From an uncultured Parabacteroides sp. (GTDB taxonomy: Bacteria > Bacteroidota > Bacteroidia > Bacteroidales > Tannerellaceae), in the NCBI GenBank assembly GCA_949296075.1, contig CASFNG010000003.1:1-64000 (forward strand): 64,000 nt of DNA, given 5' to 3'. The notes under the pieces were generated by a model. It ran no database searches, had not been told where the DNA came from, and was given only the letters and a program-made list of their open reading frames with translations. Shown in pieces: positions 9,101-16,563 of the stretch (positions are counted from its first letter, which is position 1; each line of letters starts with the position of its first letter). The translations under genes were made by a program, and so were the position numbers.

Positions 9101-10334
9101 GGTGACGGACAGGAGGCGAAAGATCATCGCCCCTTTCTTTACTCCTTTTATATCTCCCTTGCTCCCGTCCTTGATGCGATTGGCGGGCTATGAGCTGGAA
9201 TGCTTGCCCATGAGCGACGCGAGCTCTTGCGAATGGGGATTACGTTACGCGAATAACGAGGTTTGCTATCCGGCGACCTTGGTTGTAGGGGACATCGTGA
9301 AGGCATTCATGGAGAATCGTTATGACCCGAGAGAAACGGCCGTGGCGATCACCCAGACCGGCGGTCAGTGCAGGGCCACGAATTACATCTCCTTAATTAA
9401 ACGAGCGTTGACGGAGGCCGGATTTAAGGATGTGCCGGTTGTCTCCCTATCGTTTGGCGGAGATTTGGGAAATCCGCAACCGGGCTTCCGGATTCAATGG
9501 GTAAAGCATTTAAACATGGTCTTGCACGCCGTGTTATACAGCGATTGTATCGCCAAGTTCTACTATGCCTCAGTCGTGCGAGAGCGGATACCGGGAGCTT
9601 CAGCCCAATTGAGAGATCATTATTTGACGGCAGCCCAAACCGCTATTATCCATAATTCCTCCAAGGAGTTGCTGGATTTGCTGGAACGGGCGGCCTCGGA
9701 TTTTGACCGCATCGTGCAGGAAAAGGAGGTTCCACGTGTTGGAATTGTCGGAGAGATCTACCTAAAGTTCAATCCTTTCGCCCAAAAGGATTTATCCGCT
9801 TGGTTGGTTTCGCAAGGGATTGAGGTAGTTTCTCCATTATTATCGAGTTTCTTTTTGCAAAGTTTCGTGAACTATCAAGTAAAGAGGAATGAGCATTTGG
9901 TACAATCATGGATGCCGGGTAAACTTGTATCGTGGCTTTACGAATTGACTTACCGGAAGATCCGGAAGGTGAACCGGATCGGGCGAGGCTTCCGCTACTT
10001 CACGCCTTTCGAGGATATTGCCTCGGAAGCGGAAGAGGCAGCTAAGGCTATTTCCCTCAGCGCCCAATTCGGTGAGGGATGGCTGCTGCCGGGCGAGATT
10101 ATATCGTTGGTTCGTCAAGGAGTGAATCACGTGGTGAGCCTGCAACCCTTCGGGTGTATAGCTAACCAGATCGTGGCGAGAGGCGTTGAGAGAAGGGTCA
10201 AACGATTGTGCCCTGGGCTGCGGCTGCTTTCCTTGGATTTCGACAGTGGGGTAAGCGACGTGAATGTGGCGAACAGGATACGGCTCTTTGTCCATGAATT
10301 GACATCGGGTCAACCTCATACGGTAAGAACTTGA
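6105..10334 (+). CDS. Giant 2-hydroxyacyl-CoA dehydratase activase family protein (HgdC-like fusion)
   Basis: About 1,410 residues. Two BcrAD/BadF/BadG-type ATPase domains are arranged in tandem: the first opens with GVDIGSTTIKAV (residue 8 on) and has the cluster cysteines in NGNCAGGTGAF and SRCGVF; the second opens with GIDSGSTTTKIVVL (about 328) and has ACSSGCGSF and TRCTVF. A DUF2229-type region follows with a Cys-rich NTCRGCENNC segment near 607, then an HgdB-like region to the end. Small homologues bind a [4Fe-4S] cluster between two subunits and use ATP to drive an electron into 2-hydroxyacyl-CoA dehydratase. No dehydratase subunits lie nearby, so the partner is unknown; the C-terminal half may itself be that partner. 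ATG at 6105 is used; a TTG two codons earlier is possible. Confidence 0.85.
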   Translation: MRSVYRIGVDIGSTTIKAVVLSPEGRVVYTGYERHHARIGERMRALLSAIQEKIGNSEIIFHLTGSIGMGVAERCELPFVQEVVAATNYTRREYPALSAMIDIGGEDAKVVFFQAGGSADLRMNGNCAGGTGAFIDQMAILLGVSVDQLDSLAMHAEHIYPIASRCGVFSKTDIQNLIAKNVSPEDIAASIFHAVAVQVVVTLAHGCEITAPVLFCGGPLSFLPSLRKAFRDYLRLDDEGIVSPPDSHLIPAWGAALEEGEASVTTLSALIETIHSRLLAAPVTAGQGLAPIFGSEEEYRAWEKRISRYEMRRSPLKPGVEEVTIGIDSGSTTTKIVVLNRRNELLYTYYHGNEGNPIATVEKGLRAFQAECERNGTEIRVTGSCSTGYGEDLIKSAFRLDGSLIETIAHYKAACHLTDHVSFILDIGGQDMKAIFVSEGVVNRIEINEACSSGCGSFIETFAKSLDYSVQDFSKAACLSRHPYDLGTRCTVFMNSKVKQALREGAALPDIAAGLSYSVVKNCLYKVLRLRNMEELDDRIVVQGGTMRNDSVVRAFEKLIGKEVCRSDSPELMGAIGCALHAQGMAGQTVSLQDLLDAASYTVHRNTCRGCENNCLVTTYLFGGNRRYYSGNRCERVFSNGGGERQPGINAYVRKRQLLFDRELPVPDPVMVVGIPRCLNMFEEYPFWHTLFSACGVKVRLSAPSSFSAYESRANLVMSDNICFPAKLAHSHIQDLIERKVDRIFMPFVVFERQNGGQNSYNCPIVTGYSEVIKGVQGGEIPVDSPVISFKDKAFLRKQCTNYLRGLGIADTVIKAAFSKALEAMALFEREMEAYDRHILEESGKRGRLVILLAGRPYHTDPLIQHDLSDLLAGMGVDVITDDIVRGMDLPLVDTCFVPQWAYANRILKAAKWVAAQGSRVQFMQMTSFGCGPDAFLIDEVRELLRRGGKALTLLKIDDVNNMGSIRLRMRSAIESLRLSLDRDHSGQMAPFVTTPVYRVTDRRRKIIAPFFTPFISPLLPSLMRLAGYELECLPMSDASSCEWGLRYANNEVCYPATLVVGDIVKAFMENRYDPRETAVAITQTGGQCRATNYISLIKRALTEAGFKDVPVVSLSFGGDLGNPQPGFRIQWVKHLNMVLHAVLYSDCIAKFYYASVVRERIPGASAQLRDHYLTAAQTAIIHNSSKELLDLLERAASDFDRIVQEKEVPRVGIVGEIYLKFNPFAQKDLSAWLVSQGIEVVSPLLSSFFLQSFVNYQVKRNEHLVQSWMPGKLVSWLYELTYRKIRKVNRIGRGFRYFTPFEDIASEAEEAAKAISLSAQFGEGWLLPGEIISLVRQGVNHVVSLQPFGCIANQIVARGVERRVKRLCPGLRLLSLDFDSGVSDVNVANRIRLFVHELTSGQPHTVRT

Positions 10335-10367
10335 GCGGAAAGGCACGAGAAAAAGGGGGAGATTTTC

Positions 10368-10398
10368 TTGTAGATGAATAAAATAGTTTTTACCTTTG
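10368..10398 (+). promoter_or_regulatory. Promoter of the rpmB-rpmG-DUF4295 operon
   Basis: TTG (10368-10370) and TACCTTTG (10391-10398) are 20 bases apart, matching the Bacteroides consensus. The predicted transcript has a leader of about 120 bases. Confidence 0.75.
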
Positions 10399-10486
10399 CG
10401 CCCGATAATGATAGAGACTCTATTAGAATCTTCGTTTTTGTTCGTGATGCTAGTTCAGAAAGGGAAGACACATAGCAGGAGTTGAC

Positions 10487-10506
10487 TTAAATTTCGTATA
10501 ATTTAA
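10487..10506 (+). promoter_or_regulatory. Inverted repeat in the rpmB leader
   Basis: TTAAATT and AATTTAA are perfect 7-base partners around TCGTAT, ending 15 bases before the rpmB ATG. It could hide or expose the start, as in autoregulated ribosomal protein leaders, but it is very AT-rich and may be fortuitous. Confidence 0.3.
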
Positions 10507-10521
10507 AAGAACAGATTAGAA

Positions 10522-10761
10522 ATGTCTAAGATTTGTCAAATTACTGGAAAGAGAGCAATGGTTGGAAACAACGTTTCTCACTCAAAGAGAAGAACGAAAC
10601 GTAAGTTCAATGTCAACCTGTTTACGAAGAAGTTTTACTGGGTAGAGCAGGACTGCTGGATCAGCTTGAAAATTTCCGCCGCTGGCTTACGGACAATCAA
10701 TAAGTTGGGCTTGGACACAGCTATCCGGATGGCCGCTGAAAAAGGATATTTAAACGCATAA
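10522..10761 (+). CDS. rpmB: 50S ribosomal protein L28
   Basis: The 79-residue protein begins [11 protein letters not shown] and carries the conserved [18 protein letters not shown] segment of bL28. It is a large-subunit ribosomal component. It opens a three-gene operon with rpmG (18 bases downstream) and a DUF4295 gene, transcribed from the promoter at 10368 and ended by the hairpin at 11160. Length and sequence are normal for Bacteroidales. Confidence 0.98.
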   Translation: MSKICQITGKRAMVGNNVSHSKRRTKRKFNVNLFTKKFYWVEQDCWISLKISAAGLRTINKLGLDTAIRMAAEKGYLNA

Positions 10762-10779
10762 TCGTGGAGGATATATAAA

Positions 10780-10968
10780 ATGGCAAAGAAAGCAAAAGGT
10801 AATAGAGTACAAGTTATTCTGGAGTGCACGGAGCACAAGGCAAGTGGGATGCCGGGAATGTCTCGCTATATCACCACGAAGAACCGGAAGAATACAACGC
10901 AGCGATTGGAGTTGATGAAATACAACCCGATCTTGAAGAAGATGACGTTACACAAAGAAATAAAGTAA
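10780..10968 (+). CDS. rpmG: 50S ribosomal protein L33
   Basis: The 62-residue protein [20 protein letters not shown] is bL33. The zinc-ribbon cysteine pairs of some L33 forms are absent: only one Cys is present (ILECTEH) and the C-terminal part has none, so this is the zinc-independent type. It lies between rpmB and the DUF4295 gene in one operon; a purine-rich GGAGG precedes the start, which is rare in this window. Confidence 0.97.
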   Translation: MAKKAKGNRVQVILECTEHKASGMPGMSRYITTKNRKNTTQRLELMKYNPILKKMTLHKEIK

Positions 10969-10982
10969 GAGGAGATTAAACA

Positions 10983-11135
10983 ATGGCAAAAAAAGCAGTT
11001 GCAACATTTAAGAAAGGTGACGGTCGTACTTATTCCAAAGTGATCAAAATGGTTAAGTCTCCGAAAACTGGCGCATACATCTTCCAGGAAGAGATGATTC
11101 CGAATGAGGCTGTAAAGGACTACTTTGCGAAGTAA
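10983..11135 (+). CDS. DUF4295 family small basic protein
   Basis: The 50-residue, Lys-rich protein starts MAKKAVATFKKG and ends KDYFAK. This family is confined to Bacteroidetes and regularly follows rpmB and rpmG, which suggests a ribosome-associated role. It may correspond to an additional large-subunit protein described from Flavobacterium ribosomes, but I am not certain of that equivalence. It is the last gene of the operon, 14 bases after rpmG, with the terminator 24 bases downstream. Confidence 0.9.
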   Translation: MAKKAVATFKKGDGRTYSKVIKMVKSPKTGAYIFQEEMIPNEAVKDYFAK

Positions 11136-11159
11136 TCTATACATAATAATATAAAGAGA

Positions 11160-11191
11160 CCCCTTTTCTCGTGTGGAAAAGGGGTTTTTTT
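11160..11191 (+). terminator. Terminator of the rpmB operon
   Basis: A perfect 8-base stem CCCCTTTT/AAAAGGGG is followed by seven T residues. Confidence 0.9.
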
Positions 11192-11260
11192 ATGATTGTT
11201 TAAGGGATGGCTCGTCTCGCTAATCTGTCGATTTTATTCGTGTATATCATGGATTTTACC

Positions 11261-11268
11261 TAACTTTG
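11261..11268 (+). promoter_or_regulatory. -7 box upstream of dnaN
   Basis: TAACTTTG matches the consensus 47 bases before the dnaN ATG. Confidence 0.6.
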
Positions 11269-11314
11269 TTTGATTAATTTCGCTATTGATTATAACAAGA
11301 TAAAAATTAAAGCT

Positions 11315-12439
11315 ATGAGATTCGATGTATCCAGTACCGCGCTTCTATCGCGATTGCAGTCTATAAGCAAAGTGATCGCGTCTAAAAACTCTTTGCCCAT
11401 CCTGGATTGTTTCCTTTTCGACCTGAATGGGGATACGCTGACCGTTACGGCGAGTGACGCGGAGACCCGTCTGGTAACTTCCGTGAACGTGATGAATGCG
11501 CAGGGCGCCGGGCTTTTCGCGGTTTCGGCCAAGATCCTGCTTGACCCGCTCAAGGAACTTCCCGAGCAGCCTCTTACATTCGATATTAATGATGAGAATC
11601 TGGAGATTTTCATTCATTTCCAGAATGGGAAATATAACTTCATCGGCCAGAAGGGGGATACGTATCCGAGACAGAAGCCTTTGAGCGATCACGCTATCTC
11701 GATCTCTTTGGAGGCACAGACGCTGCTGAATGGCATCGGTCGCTCCTTGTTCGCCACGGCCGATGATGAGCTTCGTCCTGTCATGAATGGTATATTCTTT
11801 GATATTCATACAGATGATCTTACGTTTGTCGCCTCGGATGGCCATAAGTTGGTTCGCTTACGCAATCTGGCGGTGAAATCCCCTGAGCGGGCATCGTTTA
11901 TCTTGCCTAAGAAACCGGCGAACTTATTGAGAAACTTGTTGGTGAAGGAGACAGAGATGGTCTCGATCAAGTTTGATGACAACAACGCGTATGTCTCTTG
12001 CTCGAATTTCGAGATGGTTTGCCGCTTGATAGAGGGACGGTTCCCCAACTATAATAGCGTGATCCCGCAGGAGAATCCTTTCAAGGTGACGATCGACCGA
12101 ATCTCATTCCTGAACGCCTTGAAGCGCGTCTCCGTGTTCTCCAATCCTGCCAGCAGCTTGGTGAAACTTCATTTGAAGGATAATTTACTTACGGTATCCG
12201 CCCAAGATATTGATTTTTCCACCTCCGCGGAAGAGCGTATCGTTTGCCAATTTGATGGTACGGAATTAGTGATCGGCTTTAAGGCGACTTACCTGATCGA
12301 GATATTGGGTAACATCAGTTCGGAGGAGGTGATCCTGGAATTGGCGGATCCTTCCCGGGCCGGATTAATCATCCCGTCGGAGAATGATGAGGATGAGGAT
12401 CTGTTGATGCTGCTGATGCCGATGATGTTGAATGATTAA
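11315..12439 (+). CDS. dnaN: DNA polymerase III subunit beta (sliding clamp)
   Basis: The 374-residue protein begins MRFDVSSTALLSRLQS and shows the three repeated clamp domains, with conserved ASDAETRL near residue 47, ATDGHKL-like ASDGHKLVRL in domain 2 and the C-terminal MLLMPMML hydrophobic-cleft segment. The dimeric ring tethers DNA polymerase III to DNA. An upstream in-frame TTG at 11270 would add 15 residues, but it lies next to the -7 box, so ATG 11315 is chosen. dnaN is not beside dnaA here. It overlaps the following exonuclease gene by 8 bases, implying coupled translation. Confidence 0.97.
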   Translation: MRFDVSSTALLSRLQSISKVIASKNSLPILDCFLFDLNGDTLTVTASDAETRLVTSVNVMNAQGAGLFAVSAKILLDPLKELPEQPLTFDINDENLEIFIHFQNGKYNFIGQKGDTYPRQKPLSDHAISISLEAQTLLNGIGRSLFATADDELRPVMNGIFFDIHTDDLTFVASDGHKLVRLRNLAVKSPERASFILPKKPANLLRNLLVKETEMVSIKFDDNNAYVSCSNFEMVCRLIEGRFPNYNSVIPQENPFKVTIDRISFLNALKRVSVFSNPASSLVKLHLKDNLLTVSAQDIDFSTSAEERIVCQFDGTELVIGFKATYLIEILGNISSEEVILELADPSRAGLIIPSENDEDEDLLMLLMPMMLND

Positions 12440-13220
12440 TTTTTTGCAAATGCAATTGAACTTGAAGAATCCCTTGGTATTCTTTGATTTGGAGACCACG
12501 GGAATAAATATCGTAAAGGATCGTATCGTAGAGATCTCTTACGTAAAGGTTTTCCCGAACGGGAAGGAGGAGGTGAAGACTCGCCGGGTTAATCCGGGAA
12601 TGCCTATCCCTCCAGAGTCGACCGCCATTCATGGTATTACGGATGAGGACGTGAAAGACTGTCCGACATTCAAGGAGATCGCCAAGGCTTTGGCCACCCA
12701 GATCGAGGGATGCGATTTGGCGGGATATAACTCGAATCGCTTTGATATACCGATGCTTGCGGAGGAGTTCCTTCGTGCGGGTGTGGATATTGACTTGAAT
12801 CGGCGAAAATTCATCGACGTGCAGACGATCTTCCATAAGATGGAGCAACGTACGCTTTCTGCCGCATATAAATTTTATTGTAATAAGACGCTGGAGAATG
12901 CCCATACGGCAGAGGCGGATACGCTGGCCACTTACGAGGTGCTCAAGGCGCAGTTGGATCGTTATCCGGAATTGAAGAACGACGTGGCTTATCTTTCCCG
13001 GTTCTCGAGTTATTCGAATAACGTGGATTTCGCCGGGCGCATGATATATAATGATAAGGGTGAGGAGGTCATTAATTTCGGGAAGTACAAGGGGCGTCTA
13101 GTCACGGAGGTCTTGAAGTCAGATCCCAGTTATTACGCTTGGATCATGAACGGGGATTTCCCCTTGAATACGAAGAAAATGCTCACCGAGATCCGTTTGA
13201 GAGATTTTAATTCGAAATAG
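12432..13220 (+). CDS. 3'-5' exonuclease, DnaQ/ExoX-like (DEDDh)
   Basis: The 262-residue protein contains a DEDDh exonuclease: Exo I FDLETTG (about residues 18-24), Exo II NSNRFDIPM, and Exo III HTAEADTLAT. It ends with the glycine-rich INFGKYKGR segment and a YYAWI motif typical of the ExoX-like C-terminal domain. Family members trim 3' ends in proofreading or repair. Its start overlaps the end of dnaN, so production is probably coupled to the sliding clamp. A second ATG at 12450 would shorten it by six residues. Substrate (DNA or RNA) and whether it serves as a polymerase proofreader are not shown by the sequence. Confidence 0.88.
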   Translation: MINFLQMQLNLKNPLVFFDLETTGINIVKDRIVEISYVKVFPNGKEEVKTRRVNPGMPIPPESTAIHGITDEDVKDCPTFKEIAKALATQIEGCDLAGYNSNRFDIPMLAEEFLRAGVDIDLNRRKFIDVQTIFHKMEQRTLSAAYKFYCNKTLENAHTAEADTLATYEVLKAQLDRYPELKNDVAYLSRFSSYSNNVDFAGRMIYNDKGEEVINFGKYKGRLVTEVLKSDPSYYAWIMNGDFPLNTKKMLTEIRLRDFNSK

Positions 13221-13223
13221 GCC

Positions 13224-14375
13224 ATGAATAATTTTGAGTTTTGTAATCCTGTACGTGTCGTCTTTGGCAAAGGAATGATCGCACGGTTGTCAGCCTTGGT
13301 GCCGTCGGACAGCAAGGTGCTGATGGTATATGGTGGCGGTAGCATCAAGAAAAATGGTATATACGAGCAGGTGAAGGAGGCCTTGAAAGGGTTCCATGTA
13401 TATGAGTTTGGCGGCATCGAGCCTAATCCGAGATATGAGACTTGCATGAAAGCGGTGGAGTTGACACGGAGCGAGAAAATAGATTTCCTGTTGGCCGTGG
13501 GTGGAGGCTCGGTGATCGACGCGACGAAATTTATCGCCTGTGCCACTTTCTTCGAGGGAGATCCTTGGGATATTTTGTCGAAGGGAAGCGCGATCAAGAA
13601 GGCTTTACCTTTGGGAGTCGTATTGACGTTGGCCGCCACAGGCTCGGAGATGAATGAGCGTGCGGTAATCTCCCGGGAATCTGTACATGAGAAACTGAAT
13701 TTCATGTCTCCTCTGGTTTTTCCGAAATTCGCGGTCTTGGATCCTCAAGTGACCTATTCGTTACCGCAAAGGCAGGTCGCTAATGGCGTGGTAGATTCGT
13801 TTATCCATGTGGTGGAGCAGTATCTGACTTACCCGGTCAACGCCAAAGTGCAGGATTATTTCGCTGAGGGATTGATGAAGGCAATCGTGGAGGAAGGACG
13901 TAAGGTATTACGTGATCCGAATGATTACGATATACGAGCTAATTTGATGTGGGCGGCCACTAATGCCTTGAACTGCTGGATCGGACAGGGAGTGCCTCAA
14001 GACTGGTCGTCTCATCGCATGGGATATGCCCTTACGGCGCGGTTTGGGTTGGATCATGCGCAGACTTTGGCGGTGATCCTGCCGGGTGTGATGACTTATA
14101 TGTTTAAGGAAAAGGCTGTCAAGATGGCTCGGATGGGAGAAGTCGTATTCGGGGTGACGGGTGATTCTCTCGATGAAAAGGCGAGAAAATCGATTGAGGC
14201 TACAGAGGAGTTCTTTCATGATATGGGGCTGAAGACCCGCCTTTCAGACTATGGTATCCATGAGTCAGATTTAGATACCTTGGTAGAGCCGATCGATCGT
14301 ATGGGCTGGAAATTAGGAGAGCATGGTAATATCGATTCAAGGGTGGCCAAAGAGATTCTTTTGTTGAGGTTGTAG
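13224..14375 (+). CDS. Iron-containing alcohol dehydrogenase (YqhD/butanol dehydrogenase type)
   Basis: The 383-residue protein is a group III Fe-ADH. The nucleotide-binding GGGSVIDATKFIA lies near residue 93, and metal ligands are visible in VDSFIHVVEQ (Asp, His), SSHRMGYAL and LDHAQTLA (His). Relatives reduce aldehydes to alcohols with NAD(P)H. In this gut anaerobe it may detoxify aldehydes or act in fermentation; the substrate is unknown. It begins 4 bases after the exonuclease stop, so it is likely cotranscribed with dnaN and the exonuclease. Confidence 0.92.
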   Translation: MNNFEFCNPVRVVFGKGMIARLSALVPSDSKVLMVYGGGSIKKNGIYEQVKEALKGFHVYEFGGIEPNPRYETCMKAVELTRSEKIDFLLAVGGGSVIDATKFIACATFFEGDPWDILSKGSAIKKALPLGVVLTLAATGSEMNERAVISRESVHEKLNFMSPLVFPKFAVLDPQVTYSLPQRQVANGVVDSFIHVVEQYLTYPVNAKVQDYFAEGLMKAIVEEGRKVLRDPNDYDIRANLMWAATNALNCWIGQGVPQDWSSHRMGYALTARFGLDHAQTLAVILPGVMTYMFKEKAVKMARMGEVVFGVTGDSLDEKARKSIEATEEFFHDMGLKTRLSDYGIHESDLDTLVEPIDRMGWKLGEHGNIDSRVAKEILLLRL

Positions 14376-14446
14376 TTCGTTTGGTATATCCGTTTTTTAT
14401 TTAGACCTTTGTCCAGATTGCATGGATGAAGATGTTGGAATGACAG

Positions 14447-15649
14447 ATGCTGAAAGGTAAACATATTATATTGGGCATTACGGGTAGCATAGCGGCATAT
14501 AAGGCCGCTTATATTATCCGGGCATTGGTGAAGAAAGGGGCTGAGGTCCAGGTGGTGATTACGCCGGCGGGTAAAGAGTTTATTACTCCGTTGACCTTGT
14601 CCACCTTGAGCTGTCATCCCGTGATCAGTGATTTTTTCTCGAATCGGGATGGTACATGGAACAGTCATGTGGATCTGGGGCTTTGGGCGGATGCGATGCT
14701 GATCGCTCCGGCAACGGCCTCGACTATAGGGAAAATGGCGAATGGGATCGCTGATAATATGCTGATCACTACCTATCTGTCCTGTAAGGCACCTGTATTT
14801 GTCGCTCCGGCGATGGATTTGGATATGTTCGCCCATCCGTCAACGCAACATAACTTGGAAAAGTTGCGTTCGTATGGAAATCGGATCATTGAACCGGCGG
14901 AAGGTGAATTGGCCAGTCATCTGGTCGGTAAGGGAAGAATGGAAGAACCGGATAAGATCGTCGCTGTCTTGGAGGATTTCTTCTCGGAGCCAAAGGTTCT
15001 CGAAAAAAAAAAGATATTGATAACGGCTGGGCCGACTTATGAGAAGATAGATCCGGTTCGTTTCATCGGGAACTATTCTTCCGGTAAAATGGGTTTTGCC
15101 ATAGCTGAAGCCTGTGCCGAGAAAGGGGCGGACGTGGTGTTGATCGCCGGTCCTGTCGCTTTAGAGATCCGTCATCCCGGGATTAAGCGAGTGGATGTGG
15201 AGTCTGCGGAAGAGATGTATCATGAGGCGATGACAGCTTTCCCGGATTGTGATGCGGCTATCTTGTGTGCGGCAGTGGCAGATTATCGTCCGGAGAGGGT
15301 GGAGCCTAATAAGATTAAGCGAGAAAAGGAGACAGACATGGATCTCCATTTGGTCTCGAATAAGGATATAGCGGCCTCTTTAGGGCAGGTTAAGCGAGAA
15401 GGGCAGGTCTTAGTGGGGTTTGCGTTGGAAACAAACGACGAGACCACTCATGCGATAGATAAGTTACGGCGGAAAAAGCTCGATTTTATCGTGTTAAACT
15501 CATTGAGAGACTCTGGCGCCGGATTTAGGTGTGATACCAATAAGGTGTCAATACTCGACAAGTCTGGCGATCGGATGGACTTCCCTTTGAAGGATAAGAA
15601 AGAGGTGGCTGTTGACATTATAGAGAAATTGGCAACCCTAATAAGATGA
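14447..15649 (+). CDS. coaBC: Bifunctional phosphopantothenoylcysteine decarboxylase/synthetase
   Basis: The 400-residue protein catalyses two steps of coenzyme A synthesis: CTP-dependent joining of 4'-phosphopantothenate to cysteine and FMN-dependent decarboxylation. The N-terminal CoaC flavoprotein domain shows GSIAAYKA near residue 11 and the NSHVDLGLWADAM catalytic-His region. The CoaB domain begins near 190 with ITAGPTYEKIDPVRFIGN and the GKMGFAIAE segment. The stop overlaps the next start as ATGA. It heads a run of close or overlapping genes through recN. Confidence 0.97.
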   Translation: MLKGKHIILGITGSIAAYKAAYIIRALVKKGAEVQVVITPAGKEFITPLTLSTLSCHPVISDFFSNRDGTWNSHVDLGLWADAMLIAPATASTIGKMANGIADNMLITTYLSCKAPVFVAPAMDLDMFAHPSTQHNLEKLRSYGNRIIEPAEGELASHLVGKGRMEEPDKIVAVLEDFFSEPKVLEKKKILITAGPTYEKIDPVRFIGNYSSGKMGFAIAEACAEKGADVVLIAGPVALEIRHPGIKRVDVESAEEMYHEAMTAFPDCDAAILCAAVADYRPERVEPNKIKREKETDMDLHLVSNKDIAASLGQVKREGQVLVGFALETNDETTHAIDKLRRKKLDFIVLNSLRDSGAGFRCDTNKVSILDKSGDRMDFPLKDKKEVAVDIIEKLATLIR

Positions 15650-16557
15650 TGAGCATAAGAAATTGGTTTTGTCTGTTTGTGTTTTGTGCCATTCCCTTGT
15701 GTGGAAAGGCGCAAGAGTTGAATGCCCGTATTACTGTAAATGGGGATAAGATCGCTACCGCGAATAAGCAGATCTTCATGACCTTGCAGAATTCTTTGAC
15801 AGAGTTCGTGAATAACAGGAAATGGACGGATGCCACTTTCGCGGTCAATGAGAAGATTGACTGTTCTATGACAATAATTGTCAACGAGCTGGATGAGACC
15901 AATTTCAAGAGTGAGATACAGATCCAGGCTCGTCGTCCGGTATATAATTCCAGTTATACGACTACTTTGTTGAATTTCAGGGATCAGCAACTGGACTTTG
16001 AATATACGGAAGGAGAACCGTTGGATTATAACTCAAATACGTTGACGAGTAATCTCACGGCGACGGTTGTTTTTTATATTTATGTTATCTTGGGATTGGA
16101 TTTTGACAGTTTCGCTCCTAAAGGGGGATCTACCTATATACAGCAGGCTCAGCAGATTGTCAATATGGCCCAGTCCGAGATGTCATGGAGTGGATGGAAA
16201 GCATTTGAAAGCAATCAAAATCGCCATGCCGTAGTGACAGCCTTGCAAGACAATGCCTCGGACGCTTTCAGGGAGATGTGGTATACTTACCATCGGAAAG
16301 GACTCGATGAAATGGCTGCTAACCCGGATCGTGGACGTACCACGATTATAGAGTCCCTGTCTGGATTGAAGGATGTAAAAAGCGCCCGTCCGACTTCTGT
16401 GCTTTTACAGATGTTTTCTGACGCTAAGCTGGATGAGATTATCGCGATTTACTCAAAGGCGACCTCCCAAGAGAGGCAAGAGGGGTATAAGATGCTGTTT
16501 GATATTTATCCAGCCCAGTCGAATCGTTTGGAAGAACTTCAAAAGACAGTAAGGTAG
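15646..16557 (+). CDS. DUF4835 family exported protein
   Basis: The 303-residue protein has an N-terminal signal peptide (hydrophobic WFCLFVFCAIPLCGKAQ, cleavage after Ala-Gln region near residue 23). The mature part has the conserved pattern of DUF4835, a Bacteroidetes-specific family of unknown function almost always placed between coaBC and recN. A motif rich in Asp-Phe (LNFRDQQLDFEY, LGLDFDSFAP) is visible in the middle. Location is probably periplasmic. It overlaps coaBC by 4 bases and precedes recN by 6 bases. No function is assigned. Confidence 0.9.
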   Translation: MMSIRNWFCLFVFCAIPLCGKAQELNARITVNGDKIATANKQIFMTLQNSLTEFVNNRKWTDATFAVNEKIDCSMTIIVNELDETNFKSEIQIQARRPVYNSSYTTTLLNFRDQQLDFEYTEGEPLDYNSNTLTSNLTATVVFYIYVILGLDFDSFAPKGGSTYIQQAQQIVNMAQSEMSWSGWKAFESNQNRHAVVTALQDNASDAFREMWYTYHRKGLDEMAANPDRGRTTIIESLSGLKDVKSARPTSVLLQMFSDAKLDEIIAIYSKATSQERQEGYKMLFDIYPAQSNRLEELQKTVR

Positions 16558-16563
16558 GAGATT

